Source: Sinorhizobium chiapasense (GTDB lineage: Bacteria > Pseudomonadota > Alphaproteobacteria > Rhizobiales > Rhizobiaceae). Taken from it: 64,000 nucleotides of DNA. Each line of letters opens with the position of its first letter. Positions within the stretch are counted from its first letter, which is position 1. The notes below the pieces were generated by a model. It ran no database searches, was not told the DNA's origin, and saw only the letters and a list, made by a program, of their open reading frames with translations. This document shows positions 54,301-63,273 of this stretch, in pieces. The position numbers and the translations under genes are program-made. The DNA is taken from the NCBI RefSeq assembly GCF_036488675.1, contig NZ_CP133148.1:992001-1056000 (forward strand), read 5' to 3'.

Positions 54301-54732
54301 TCAACGAAGCGAAGCGCAATGGGCGCCGTAGACGTACCAGGGATCGAGGCCGCCGATGCAGAACTCGATGCTCCTGCCGACGCCGGCAAAGCCCCAGGGC
54401 CGCTCGATCAGATACCAGAGCGGGCGCCGTACGCCGTCGGTCATCACCGCCGTCGCATAGCAATATTCGCGCTCGACGAGATGCGTATAGTCACGCGGCT
54501 CGAACCGGTTTTGGCCCATGTCGCGAATCTCGGCTATGGCGAGGTTGGCATGGAGGTAGTTAGCGGCCTTGTAGTCGAAGCGTCGGGTAACGAAACCCAG
54601 AACGGAGGCGTTGCTGCAGACGCCAGCATCATAGGCTGCATGGGGAGCGGGTTCCCCGATATAGTCGGCGGCGGCAGCACCGGTGGTGAGGGAAAGCGAG
54701 AGCAGAAGCGATGCGGCAAGCGTACGAGTCAT
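54301..54732 (-). CDS. small exported protein of unknown function
   Basis: 143 residues from MTRTLAASLL; GGGAG lies 6 nt before this ATG, while the ATG at 54738 directly abuts it. Signal peptide (LAASLLLSLSLTTGAAAA) is cut before DYIGEP. Mature chain has four cysteines (in GVCSNA, REYCYA, EFCIGG and AHCASL), probably two disulfides, and is rich in aromatic residues. No known domain. It adjoins the RNase T2 gene by 5 nt; together they look like a secreted pair. Confidence 0.72.
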   Translation of the reverse strand: MTRTLAASLLLSLSLTTGAAAADYIGEPAPHAAYDAGVCSNASVLGFVTRRFDYKAANYLHANLAIAEIRDMGQNRFEPRDYTHLVEREYCYATAVMTDGVRRPLWYLIERPWGFAGVGRSIEFCIGGLDPWYVYGAHCASLR

Positions 54733-54783
54733 GGCCATCTCCCTGAATCCTTTCAGGAGATTGCCGCCTTCGCCCTCGATCCG

Positions 54784-55653
54784 TCAAGGCCCCGGGTTGA
54801 GAGGCGCTTCACCCCGCAGCCAGAAGCAGCGGGCCGACGCGAAGCGATCATGAGCCAGATGCGTTTTCAGGAACGGCAGCAGCGCATCGAGTTCACCCTT
54901 CAGCGTGAAGGGCGGGTTGACGATGACCAGCCCCGATCCGGCAAGCCCGGTCGTGTCGCGATCACTGCGCACCGACAGCTCCACGCACAGCATTTTCGGA
55001 ATCTCCAGCGCCTTCAGCGCCGCGTGGAAATCCTTTATCGGCGCGCCTTTCTTCAGCGGATACCAGAGGCAGAAGATGCCGCCGGCGAACCTGCGGTATC
55101 CCTTCGCAAGTCCATCGACTAGCCGCTCGTATTCGCCCTCGATCTCGAACGGAGGATCGACAAGAATGAGGCCGCGCTTTTCCTTCGGCGGCAGATGGGC
55201 GCCGAGCGCCAGCCAGCCGTCGAGATGCGTGATGCGGCTCTGGAAATCGCCGTCAAACAGGCGGTGCAGGGTCTCGTAGTCGTCCGGATGCAATTCCATC
55301 GCCGAAAGCCGGTCCTGGGGCCGGAAAAGCATGCGGACGAGTTTCGGTGAGCCGGGATAATGGGTGAGGCCGCCATCGGGATTGAGGTCGCGAACGGCCG
55401 CGAGATAGGGTTCGAGGATCGCCGCGATAGGAGCAGGAAGCTCGGCGTCGAGCAATCGGCCGATGCCATCGCGCCATTCGCCGGTCTTCTGCGCTTCTTC
55501 GCTCGAAAGGTCGTAAAGCCCGATGCCCGCATGCGTGTCGAGCACCCGAAAGGCTCTCTCCTTCTGCTTGAGATATGTGACGAGCCGCGCCAGCACCGCA
55601 TGTTTCAGGACATCGGCGAAATTGCCTGCGTGATAGATGTGCCGGTAGTTCAT
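54784..55653 (-). CDS. rlmJ: 23S rRNA (adenine(2030)-N6)-methyltransferase
   Basis: 289 residues starting MNYRHIYHAGNFADVLKHAVL, a signature of RlmJ/ComJ. The SAM site FRVLDTHAGIGLYDL and the catalytic DPPFE in LILVDPPFEIEGEY match. Methylates A2030 of 23S rRNA. Divergent from the molybdopterin oxidoreductase gene across 87 nt. Confidence 0.95.
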   Translation of the reverse strand: MNYRHIYHAGNFADVLKHAVLARLVTYLKQKERAFRVLDTHAGIGLYDLSSEEAQKTGEWRDGIGRLLDAELPAPIAAILEPYLAAVRDLNPDGGLTHYPGSPKLVRMLFRPQDRLSAMELHPDDYETLHRLFDGDFQSRITHLDGWLALGAHLPPKEKRGLILVDPPFEIEGEYERLVDGLAKGYRRFAGGIFCLWYPLKKGAPIKDFHAALKALEIPKMLCVELSVRSDRDTTGLAGSGLVIVNPPFTLKGELDALLPFLKTHLAHDRFASARCFWLRGEAPLNPGP

Positions 55654-55740
55654 GAGCGTTGCCGATGGCTCTGATCAATTGTTTCGATGGATTGGCGAAT
55701 GGGGCTTTGAGCCCTTTGGCGGATGCCATATAGAAAAGCC

Positions 55741-57855
55741 ATGAACGTTGCGACCCCCATCAAAGCAGAAAAATCGATCGGCTATTCCGTCTGTCCGCAC
55801 GACTGTCCGTCAGCCTGCGCGCTTGACGTCGATCTCACGGCCGAAGGCCAGATCGGACGCCTGCGCGGCGCGGCCGGAAACAGCTACACCGCTGGCGTCA
55901 TCTGCGCCAAGGTCGCGCGCTATGCCGAGCGCATCTACCACCCCGGCCGGCTGATGGTGCCGCAGCGCCGCACCGGCGCCAAGGGCGACGGAGGCTGGCA
56001 GCAGATTTCCTGGGAGGCGGCGCTCGACGAGATTGCCGACCAGTTCGTCAAAGCCGAGCAGAAGCACGGCTCGGAAGCGGTCTGGCCCTATTTCTACGCC
56101 GGCACGATGGGACAGGTCCAGCGCGACTCCATCGAGCGACTGCGCCACGCCAAGCGCTATTCCGGCTTCTTCGGCTCGATCTGTACGAACATGGCCTGGA
56201 CCGGCTTCACGATGGCGACCGGAGCCTTGCGCGGTCCCGACCCGCGCGAGATGGCCAAGGCCGACTGCGTCGTGATCTGGGGCACCAATGCGGTCGCGAC
56301 GCAGGTCAACGTGATGACCCACGCGGTCAAGGCGCGCAAGGATCGCGGCGCCAAGATCGTCGTCATCGACGTCTACGAGAATCCGACCGTCAAACAGGCC
56401 GATATGGGGCTCGTCCTGAAACCGGGCACAGATGCCGCGCTTGCCTGCGCGGTCATGCACATCGCCTTCCGCGACGGCTATGCCGATCGCGCCTATATGG
56501 CAAAATTCGCCGACGATCCCGCGGGCCTCGAAGCGCATCTCGAGACGCGCGGCCCGGACTGGGCCTCCGCCATCACCGGCCTTTCGGTGGAGGAGATCGA
56601 AGCCTTCGCCAAGCTCGTCGGGACCACGCCCAAAACCTATTTCCGCCTGGGCTACGGCTTCACCCGCCAGCGCAACGGCTCCGTCGCCATCCATGCGGCT
56701 GCTTCGGTCGCCACTGTGCTCGGCTCCTGGAAGCACGAAGGCGGCGGCGCGTTCCACTCGAACAACGACATCTTCAAGCTGGACAAGCGTGAACTCCTCG
56801 GTTCCGCATTCCAGGATCCCGATGTGCGCATGCTCGATCAATCGCAGATCGGCCGCGTGCTGACCGGTGATGCCGAGGCGCTGCGTCATCGCGGTCCCGT
56901 GACGACGCTCCTCATCCAGAACACCAACCCCGTCAACGTCGCGCCCGAGCAGCGACTGGTGAAGCAGGGCTTCCTGCGCGACGACCTCTTCGTTGCAGTG
57001 CACGAGCAGTTCATGACCGACACCGCCCGGCTCGCGGACATCGTCCTGCCGGCCACCATGTTCCTGGAGCATGACGATCTTTATCGCGGTGGCGGTCACC
57101 AGCATATTCTCATCGGTCCGAAGATCGTCGAACCGCCGGCGACGGTGCGCACCAATCTCTTTGTCATCGAGGAGTTGGCGAAGCGCCTCGGCGTCTCCGA
57201 CCGCCCGGGCTTCGGGCTTACCGAACGGCAGCATATCGACCGGCTTCTGGCCAATTACGGCATCGGTTACGAGCGGATGAAGCAGGAAAAATGGCTCGAT
57301 TGCCAGCCGGCTTTCGAGGAGGCGCATTTCCTCAACGGCTTCGGGCATCCAGACGGCAAGTTCCGCTTCAAGGCCGATTGGGCCGGCACATCCGCGCCCA
57401 ACCGCCCGCCGAAATCGATGGGCCTGCAAGGCCCGCACGGGAGGTTGCCGGAGTTTCCGGACCATGTCGATCTGATCGAAGTGGCCGACGAGCGCCATCC
57501 ATACCGGCTGGCGACGTCTCCGGCGCGCTCGTTCCTGAATTCGACCTTTGCCGAGACGCCGTCCTCCATTCAGAAAGAGGGACGACCGGAGGTCATGATC
57601 CACGCCGAAGATGCAGCTGCGCTCGGGGTTGCCGAGGGCGAAATCGTTATGCTCGGCAACGACCGCGGCGAGGTCCGGTTGCACGCGAAGATCGGCGGAG
57701 GCGCGCGCCGTGGCGTCGTCATCGCCGAAGGGCTTTGGCCGAACGGCGCCCATCTCGACGGCGAGGGGATCAACGTCCTGACCGGCGCCGATGCCGTCGC
57801 GCCCTATGGCGGTGCGGCTTTCCATGATAACCGGGTTTGGGTGCGTCGCGCCTGA
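55741..57855 (+). CDS. molybdopterin-dependent oxidoreductase, cytosolic, unknown substrate
   Basis: 704 residues from MNVATPIKAE. The N-terminal [4Fe-4S] site is CPHDCPSAC with a fourth Cys in GVICAKVAR; then three Mo-bisMGD domains, ending with the dinucleotide-binding domain (RLATSPARSFLNSTF, VMIHAEDAAALGV, GVVIAEGLWPNG). There is no Tat signal, so it is cytosolic. The metal ligand may be Cys in GSICTNMAW, but this is a guess. No electron-transfer subunit lies alongside. Belongs to the DMSO-reductase superfamily, near the BisC/formate dehydrogenase-like groups. Confidence 0.88.
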   Translation: MNVATPIKAEKSIGYSVCPHDCPSACALDVDLTAEGQIGRLRGAAGNSYTAGVICAKVARYAERIYHPGRLMVPQRRTGAKGDGGWQQISWEAALDEIADQFVKAEQKHGSEAVWPYFYAGTMGQVQRDSIERLRHAKRYSGFFGSICTNMAWTGFTMATGALRGPDPREMAKADCVVIWGTNAVATQVNVMTHAVKARKDRGAKIVVIDVYENPTVKQADMGLVLKPGTDAALACAVMHIAFRDGYADRAYMAKFADDPAGLEAHLETRGPDWASAITGLSVEEIEAFAKLVGTTPKTYFRLGYGFTRQRNGSVAIHAAASVATVLGSWKHEGGGAFHSNNDIFKLDKRELLGSAFQDPDVRMLDQSQIGRVLTGDAEALRHRGPVTTLLIQNTNPVNVAPEQRLVKQGFLRDDLFVAVHEQFMTDTARLADIVLPATMFLEHDDLYRGGGHQHILIGPKIVEPPATVRTNLFVIEELAKRLGVSDRPGFGLTERQHIDRLLANYGIGYERMKQEKWLDCQPAFEEAHFLNGFGHPDGKFRFKADWAGTSAPNRPPKSMGLQGPHGRLPEFPDHVDLIEVADERHPYRLATSPARSFLNSTFAETPSSIQKEGRPEVMIHAEDAAALGVAEGEIVMLGNDRGEVRLHAKIGGGARRGVVIAEGLWPNGAHLDGEGINVLTGADAVAPYGGAAFHDNRVWVRRA

Positions 57856-57919
57856 TTGGTCGGCGATCGCGCCTTGTCGGGTTTCTCAGCCAGGTTCCCT
57901 TTTTCAACAAGGATCTCTC

Positions 57920-58516
57920 ATGACGGAACATGCCGACCCGCGCGTCCGGATCATCGACCGAAAAACCCTCTGGAAAGGCTTCATCAGCATCGAAGAGGTC
58001 ACGCTTGAACAGGAAATGTCCAACGGTCAAACAGCTCGGCTGGTTCGTGAGATTCACGACCATGGTCGCGCCGCAACAATCCTGCTCTTCGATCCGGAGC
58101 GGCAGTCAGTGGTCCTCGTCCGCCAGCTTCGCATTCCCGTCTTCCTGCAGGGCGAGCCGGGATATCTGATCGAAGCGCCGGCCGGCCTTCTCGACGGTGA
58201 AGAGCCGGCGGTGGCGATTTGTCGCGAAGCGATGGAGGAGACCGGGTACAGCATTGAAAGCGCCATACATCTCTTCGACGCCTATATGACTCCGGGTTCG
58301 GTGACTGAACGAACGAGCTTCTTCTTCGGCCGCATCGATACCTCGAAGAAAGTGGCTGCAGGCGGCGGGCTCGCCCATGAGGGCGAAGACATCGAAGTGC
58401 TTGAAATTCCCTTCGGGGAAGCGGTGGCGATGATCGGTACCGGCGAAATCTGCGACGCCAAGACCATCATGCTGCTACAATGGGCAATGCTCAACCGCGC
58501 CTCTATTTCATCATAG
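57920..58516 (+). CDS. Nudix hydrolase, NudK/ADP-sugar pyrophosphatase-like
   Basis: 198 residues from MTEHADPRVRI. Complete Nudix box GLLDGEEPAVAICREAMEETGY (G, E, REAMEETG), plus N-terminal strands and the FFFGRID segment typical of the GDP-mannose pyrophosphatase NudK type. It would hydrolyse a sugar nucleotide to sugar 1-phosphate and NMP. Starts 64 nt after the oxidoreductase stop, maybe the same transcript. Confidence 0.88.
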   Translation: MTEHADPRVRIIDRKTLWKGFISIEEVTLEQEMSNGQTARLVREIHDHGRAATILLFDPERQSVVLVRQLRIPVFLQGEPGYLIEAPAGLLDGEEPAVAICREAMEETGYSIESAIHLFDAYMTPGSVTERTSFFFGRIDTSKKVAAGGGLAHEGEDIEVLEIPFGEAVAMIGTGEICDAKTIMLLQWAMLNRASISS

Positions 58517-58611
58517 GCCTTTGATTAATCTACATTACCGATATTTCACTTTCTGATTGCGTTCGCGTGGGCTAAAGCGCTTCTTGTCTTCAACAATGAC
58601 ATGGGCGAGCT

Positions 58612-61224
58612 ATGACGTTCCCCTCCGCCTCAGAGCCTGAAGTCAATGAAGAGCAAAGGAACGAAGCGGGGTGGCGGCCGTTTCTGAGGCGCAATCAGCG
58701 CTATTTTTCCGCCGTCGGTACGCTTCTCATCATCGCGCTCTTCGGAGCGGCCATCTTTCATCTGACCGCCGAGGTGCACTATGACGAGGTCGTCTCGGCA
58801 TTGGCGGACACCAGTTGGAAATCGGTCGTAGCCGCAGTCCTGTTCACAGGCCTGAGTTTCCTCGCGCTGACTTTCTACGATGTCGCCGCCCTCGACTACA
58901 TCAAGCGCAAGCTGCCTTACGCCGACGTAGCGCTTACGGCCGCCTGTGCCTATGCCGTCGGCAACACCGCCGGCTTCGGGCCCTTGAGCGGCGGGGCGAT
59001 CCGCTACCGGTCCTACTCCCGGCTCGGCCTGCAGCCGGAAGAGATAGCCCGTGTCATCGCCTTCGTGACGCTTGCCTTCGGGCTCGGCCTTGCCACTGTC
59101 ACTAGCCTCAGCTTGCTGACCGTCGGCGAATACGTCGCTCCGCTGACGGGGCTCGAACCGTTCTGGCTGCGGATCATCGCCATGGTCGTGCTCGGCGGCC
59201 TGTTGATCACCTTCATCCTGGCCGGAGAGGGCCGCGAAGTCAGCATCGGACGTCTCGCCCTGCGTCTGCCCGACTCGAGAACCGCCTCCCGACAGTTCCT
59301 GGTGACAGCGCTCGATCTTGCCGCATCCGCAAGCGTTCTCTACGTTCTGTTGCCATCGGGAACGATTGGCTGGCCCGCCTTCCTGGCGGTCTATTCGTTC
59401 GCGGTCGGCGTCGGCGTGCTCAGCCATGTGCCGGCGGGGCTCGGCGTCTTCGAAGCGGTGATGATCGCAACACTCGGCCGCGCGGTCGACGTCGATACGA
59501 TCCTCGGTGCGCTGGTTCTCTACCGCCTTGTCTACCACGTGCTGCCGCTGCTGATGGCGATTGTGGTGATTGTCGGCGTGGAGGTTCGTCAGTTCGCCGG
59601 TCACCCCGCTGCATCGAACGTCCGCCGCATAGGCGGCCGGATCGCTCCATCGCTCCTCGCCACGCTGGCACTCGTGCTCGCCATCATGCTGGTGCTTTCG
59701 AGCGTGACGCCGACGCCGGACGAGAATCTGGCGTTTCTTGAAAGCTATGTTCCGCTACCACTTGTCGAAGGCGCGCATTTCCTCGCGAGCCTGCTCGGCC
59801 TGGCGCTGGTCATCGTCGCACGGGGACTGGCGCTGCGCCTCGACGGTGCCTGGTGGGCCTCGATCGTGATCGCGGCGGCTGCATTGTTGCTGTCGTTGCT
59901 GAAGGCGGTGGCGTTGGCGGAAGCGGGCATGCTCGCATTCTTCGTCGTCGGACTGCTTGCGAGCCGCCGGCTTTTCGTTCGCCCTGCATCACTGTTCGGT
60001 CAGGCCCTGACCCCGCCGTGGCTGACCGCGATCGGGGTCATCTGCCTGGGGGCGTTCGTCGTCCTGCTCTTTGTCTATCGCGATATCGAATATAGCCATG
60101 AACTCTGGTGGCAGTTCGAGTTTTCGGCCGAAGCGCCGCGCGGACTTCGCGCCTTGCTGGGCGTCACGATCGGGGCGAGCGCCATCGCCATCTGGAGCCT
60201 GATGCGTCCGGCCACGACGACGGTGGAGCCGGCATCGGAAGAGGCGTTGGACCGGGCGATCGCCATTGTCGATGCCCAGGACATGTCGGATTCCAACCTC
60301 GTGCGGATGGGCGACAAAAGCGTCATGTTCTCCCCCGACGGCAGCGCCTTCATCATGTATGGTCGGCGGGCGCGTTCCTGGATCGCTCTCTTCGATCCCG
60401 TCGGTCCCCTGGAAGCTTGGCCGGATCTCATCTGGCAGTTCATGGAGACCGCCAGAGCCAAAGGCTGCAGGGCCGTCTTCTACCAGGTTTCGCCGCTGGG
60501 GCTCGCGTACTATGCGGATGCCGGTTTGCGGGCGTTCCGTCTCGGCGAACTCGCCGAGGTCGATCTTACGCGGTTCGAGTTGAAGGGTGGAAAATGGGCA
60601 AACCTGCGCCAGCAGGTCAGCCGCGGCCAGCGCGACGGACTGGAATTCTCCATAGTTGAGCCCGAAAGCGTGCCGGCAATCCTGCCGGAGCTTGCGGCAG
60701 TTTCGGATGCCTGGCTCGCGCATCACAGCGCACGCGAGAAGGGTTTCTCCCTCGGAGCCTTCGATCCCCAATACCTGGCAGAGCAGCCGGTCGCTGTCCT
60801 TAAATGCGCCGGACGCATCGTTGCTTTCGCCAATATCCTCACGACTGCGACCAAGGCAGAGGGTTCGATCGACCTGATGCGCTTCTCGCCCGACGCGCCC
60901 AAAGGTTCGATGGACTTCCTGTTCGTTCAGCTGATGGAATACCTCAAGGCGCAAGGCTACCGGCGCTTCAATCTCGGCATGGCGCCGCTCTCCGGCATGT
61001 CTTCCAGGCAGATGGCGCCCGTATGGGATCGCGCCGGCCGGGCATTTTTCGAGCACGGCGAACGCTTCTACAACTTCAAGGGCCTGCGCGCCTTCAAATC
61101 CAAGTTCCACCCGCATTGGCAACCGCGCTACCTTGTGGCGAGCGGCGGGCTCAATCCGATCCTGGCTTTGATGGACGCGACGTTCCTCATCGGCCGCGGC
61201 CTCAAGGGAGTGATAAAAAAATGA
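58612..61224 (+). CDS. lpiA: bifunctional lysylphosphatidylglycerol synthase/flippase (MprF family)
   Basis: 870 residues. N-terminal flippase region with about 14 helices (35-535; GFGPLSGGAIRYR near 122-134 is diagnostic), then the cytosolic GNAT-like transferase (DUF2156, about 560-860; VMFSPDGSAFIMYGRR, NLRQQVSRGQRDG, FNLGMAPLSGM). It transfers lysine from Lys-tRNA to PG and flips the product to the outer leaflet. Known in Sinorhizobium medicae as low-pH-inducible lpiA. Overlaps acvB by 4 nt. Confidence 0.95.
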   Translation: MTFPSASEPEVNEEQRNEAGWRPFLRRNQRYFSAVGTLLIIALFGAAIFHLTAEVHYDEVVSALADTSWKSVVAAVLFTGLSFLALTFYDVAALDYIKRKLPYADVALTAACAYAVGNTAGFGPLSGGAIRYRSYSRLGLQPEEIARVIAFVTLAFGLGLATVTSLSLLTVGEYVAPLTGLEPFWLRIIAMVVLGGLLITFILAGEGREVSIGRLALRLPDSRTASRQFLVTALDLAASASVLYVLLPSGTIGWPAFLAVYSFAVGVGVLSHVPAGLGVFEAVMIATLGRAVDVDTILGALVLYRLVYHVLPLLMAIVVIVGVEVRQFAGHPAASNVRRIGGRIAPSLLATLALVLAIMLVLSSVTPTPDENLAFLESYVPLPLVEGAHFLASLLGLALVIVARGLALRLDGAWWASIVIAAAALLLSLLKAVALAEAGMLAFFVVGLLASRRLFVRPASLFGQALTPPWLTAIGVICLGAFVVLLFVYRDIEYSHELWWQFEFSAEAPRGLRALLGVTIGASAIAIWSLMRPATTTVEPASEEALDRAIAIVDAQDMSDSNLVRMGDKSVMFSPDGSAFIMYGRRARSWIALFDPVGPLEAWPDLIWQFMETARAKGCRAVFYQVSPLGLAYYADAGLRAFRLGELAEVDLTRFELKGGKWANLRQQVSRGQRDGLEFSIVEPESVPAILPELAAVSDAWLAHHSAREKGFSLGAFDPQYLAEQPVAVLKCAGRIVAFANILTTATKAEGSIDLMRFSPDAPKGSMDFLFVQLMEYLKAQGYRRFNLGMAPLSGMSSRQMAPVWDRAGRAFFEHGERFYNFKGLRAFKSKFHPHWQPRYLVASGGLNPILALMDATFLIGRGLKGVIKK

Positions 61225-62594
61225 CCGGCATGCGAAAGATCTGGAAGCTCGCCCTTTCCGCGGCCCTGGTTGCGGCAACCTCGTTGCATGCGTGGGCCGG
61301 CGACACACCGCAGTTCGATACCGGCATGATCCCGTCGCCGCATGTCCTTTTCCCCAAGGGAGAGGCTTCCGCGGTTGTCGTGCTCCTTTCGGATGCCGCC
61401 GGGTGGACGGCGAAGGAAGACGGGGTCGCGCGTGCGCTTGCAGAGGACAAGGCACTCGTCATCGGCGTCGACCTCAAGGCCTATCTCGCTTCGCTTGCGA
61501 AGGATGACGGCGACTGCATTTACACGGTCTCGGATATCGAATCGCTGAGCCAGCAGGTCCAGCGCGCCGACAAGAGTAGCGCCTATCGACCGCCGATCGT
61601 CGCGGGCGTCGGCGCCGGCGGGGCGATGGCGCTGGCGATCGCCGCGCAGTCCCCGGCTGCGACCATCGGTCAGACGGTTGCGGTCGATCCCGAAGAGGGC
61701 ATCTCATTGACGAAGCAGCTCTGTACGCCAGCTGAGAAGGTTCGAAAGGGCGACCGCATGGTCTACGGCTTGACCGACGGGTTGTTGCCCGATCCCGTGA
61801 CCGTCATGTTTTCGCCCGCTGCCTCCGCTGCGGGGAAAGATCACGTGACTGCACTTGTCGCCAAACATCCGGAGATCGAAACGCGCGATATCGGGGATGA
61901 TGCCCATACGGCGCTTTCGGATGCGCTTTCAGGGTCGATCGCCGAGGGCGGCGAAGCCGAAAACCCTTTCGGACTTCCGCTGACGATCCTCGATGCGAAG
62001 CCCACGCGCGACACGATGGCCGTGATCTATTCGGGCGACGGCGGCTGGCGCGACATCGACAAAGAGGTCGGCAATATCCTGCAGCGAGAGGGCGTTCCGG
62101 TCGTCGGGGTGGATTCGCTGCGCTATTTCTGGTCCGAACGCCAGCCGCAAGCGACCGCCGACGATCTTGCGCGGATCATCACCTATTATCGAAAGCGGTG
62201 GAATGTCCGAAACGTCCTGCTGATCGGCTATTCCTTCGGTGCCGACATCCTGCCGCGCACATACAACCTGCTCCCGTCAGCGGATAGTCAGCGCGTGCGC
62301 CAGCTCACGCTCATGGCACTCTCGCATCATGCTGACTACAAGATCTCGGTTCTTGGCTGGCTGGGTGCGGAGGGCGAGGGGGGTGACCCGATCAACGATC
62401 TCAAGGCGATCGATCCCGCGCTCGTCCAGTGCATCTACGGTACCGACGAAGACGACGACGCCTGCCCGGGTCTGAAATCTTCGGGCGTGGATGTGGTCGC
62501 CATCGAGGGTGGCCACCATTTCGACGAGAACTACCCCGCCTTGACAGGCCGTGTGCTCGACGCGCTCGACCGCCGCCTTGCGGCGGCGAGGTGA
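61221..62594 (+). CDS. acvB: AcvB/VirJ family periplasmic hydrolase (lysyl-PG hydrolase)
   Basis: 457 residues. Signal peptide to about AWA (26). Two VirJ-like alpha/beta hydrolase modules: the N-terminal one (residues 30-240) is degenerate, the C-terminal one has VIYSGDGGW and the nucleophile Ser in LIGYSFGADILP, with His in EGGHHFDE as the base. Agrobacterium AcvB hydrolyses lysyl-PG, so this gene counters lpiA, with which it overlaps (ATGA). Needed for virulence in Agrobacterium and acid tolerance in rhizobia. Convergent to purN with only 16 nt between. Confidence 0.94.
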   Translation: MTGMRKIWKLALSAALVAATSLHAWAGDTPQFDTGMIPSPHVLFPKGEASAVVVLLSDAAGWTAKEDGVARALAEDKALVIGVDLKAYLASLAKDDGDCIYTVSDIESLSQQVQRADKSSAYRPPIVAGVGAGGAMALAIAAQSPAATIGQTVAVDPEEGISLTKQLCTPAEKVRKGDRMVYGLTDGLLPDPVTVMFSPAASAAGKDHVTALVAKHPEIETRDIGDDAHTALSDALSGSIAEGGEAENPFGLPLTILDAKPTRDTMAVIYSGDGGWRDIDKEVGNILQREGVPVVGVDSLRYFWSERQPQATADDLARIITYYRKRWNVRNVLLIGYSFGADILPRTYNLLPSADSQRVRQLTLMALSHHADYKISVLGWLGAEGEGGDPINDLKAIDPALVQCIYGTDEDDDACPGLKSSGVDVVAIEGGHHFDENYPALTGRVLDALDRRLAAAR

Positions 62595-62610
62595 TGCGCA
62601 AGGACCTCTG

Positions 62611-63273
62611 TCAGATCGCGGGAGAAACGAGGACGCCCGATGCCTCGCCTACCGCATGGCTTGCAGCCCGCCCGTCTTTCATTTCGACCTTGCCCTCGGC
62701 GACGAGCCGCAGCGCCAGCGGATAGGTCTTGTGTTCCACCGTCAGAACGCGTGCGGCGAGCGTTTCCGCCGTATCGCCGGCGAGGATTGGAACCGCGGCC
62801 TGCGCGATGATCGGGCCGTCGTCCATGGCTTCGGTGACAAAATGGACCGTGCAGCCGGCAAGCCTCATGCCGGCGTCGATTGCGCGCTGATGGGTGTGAA
62901 GCCCGGGAAACAACGGTAAAAGCGACGGATGAATATTGAGGATGCGGCCTTCATGGCGCTGAATGAACGTTGCCGACAGCAGCCGCATGTAGCCGGCAAG
63001 GCAGATGATGTCCGGCCGGAGGCGATCAAGTTCCGCGAGGATCGCCGCTTCGTGCGCTTCCTTGCTGTCGAAATCCTTTCGGACGAACGAAAAGGTCGGG
63101 ATGCCGAGTCTGGCTGCTTTGGCCAGGCCACCGGCCTCCGCCTTGTCGGCGATCACCGCAATGACTTCGGCGGGGAAGTCCGGTTCCGCTGCTGCTTTCG
63201 CCAGTGAAAGCATGTTCGAGCCGCCGCCGGAAATGAAGACGACGACCTGCTTCTTAGCCGTAGTCGCGTTCAT
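62611..63273 (-). CDS. purN: phosphoribosylglycinamide formyltransferase
   Basis: 220 residues. The GAR phosphate loop SGGGSNM (15-21) and the catalytic triad Asn and His in [10 protein letters not shown] plus Asp in EAMDDGPII are intact. Uses 10-formyl-THF to make FGAR in purine synthesis. Starts 4 nt inside the end of purM (ATGA overlap). Confidence 0.97.
   Translation of the reverse strand: MNATTAKKQVVVFISGGGSNMLSLAKAAAEPDFPAEVIAVIADKAEAGGLAKAARLGIPTFSFVRKDFDSKEAHEAAILAELDRLRPDIICLAGYMRLLSATFIQRHEGRILNIHPSLLPLFPGLHTHQRAIDAGMRLAGCTVHFVTEAMDDGPIIAQAAVPILAGDTAETLAARVLTVEHKTYPLALRLVAEGKVEMKDGRAASHAVGEASGVLVSPAI

Noticed and set aside
55810..57825. 671-residue open frame antisense to the molybdopterin oxidoreductase
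   Set aside because: GC-rich codon use leaves long antisense frames open; the sense strand has clear conserved domains and the antisense product shows none.
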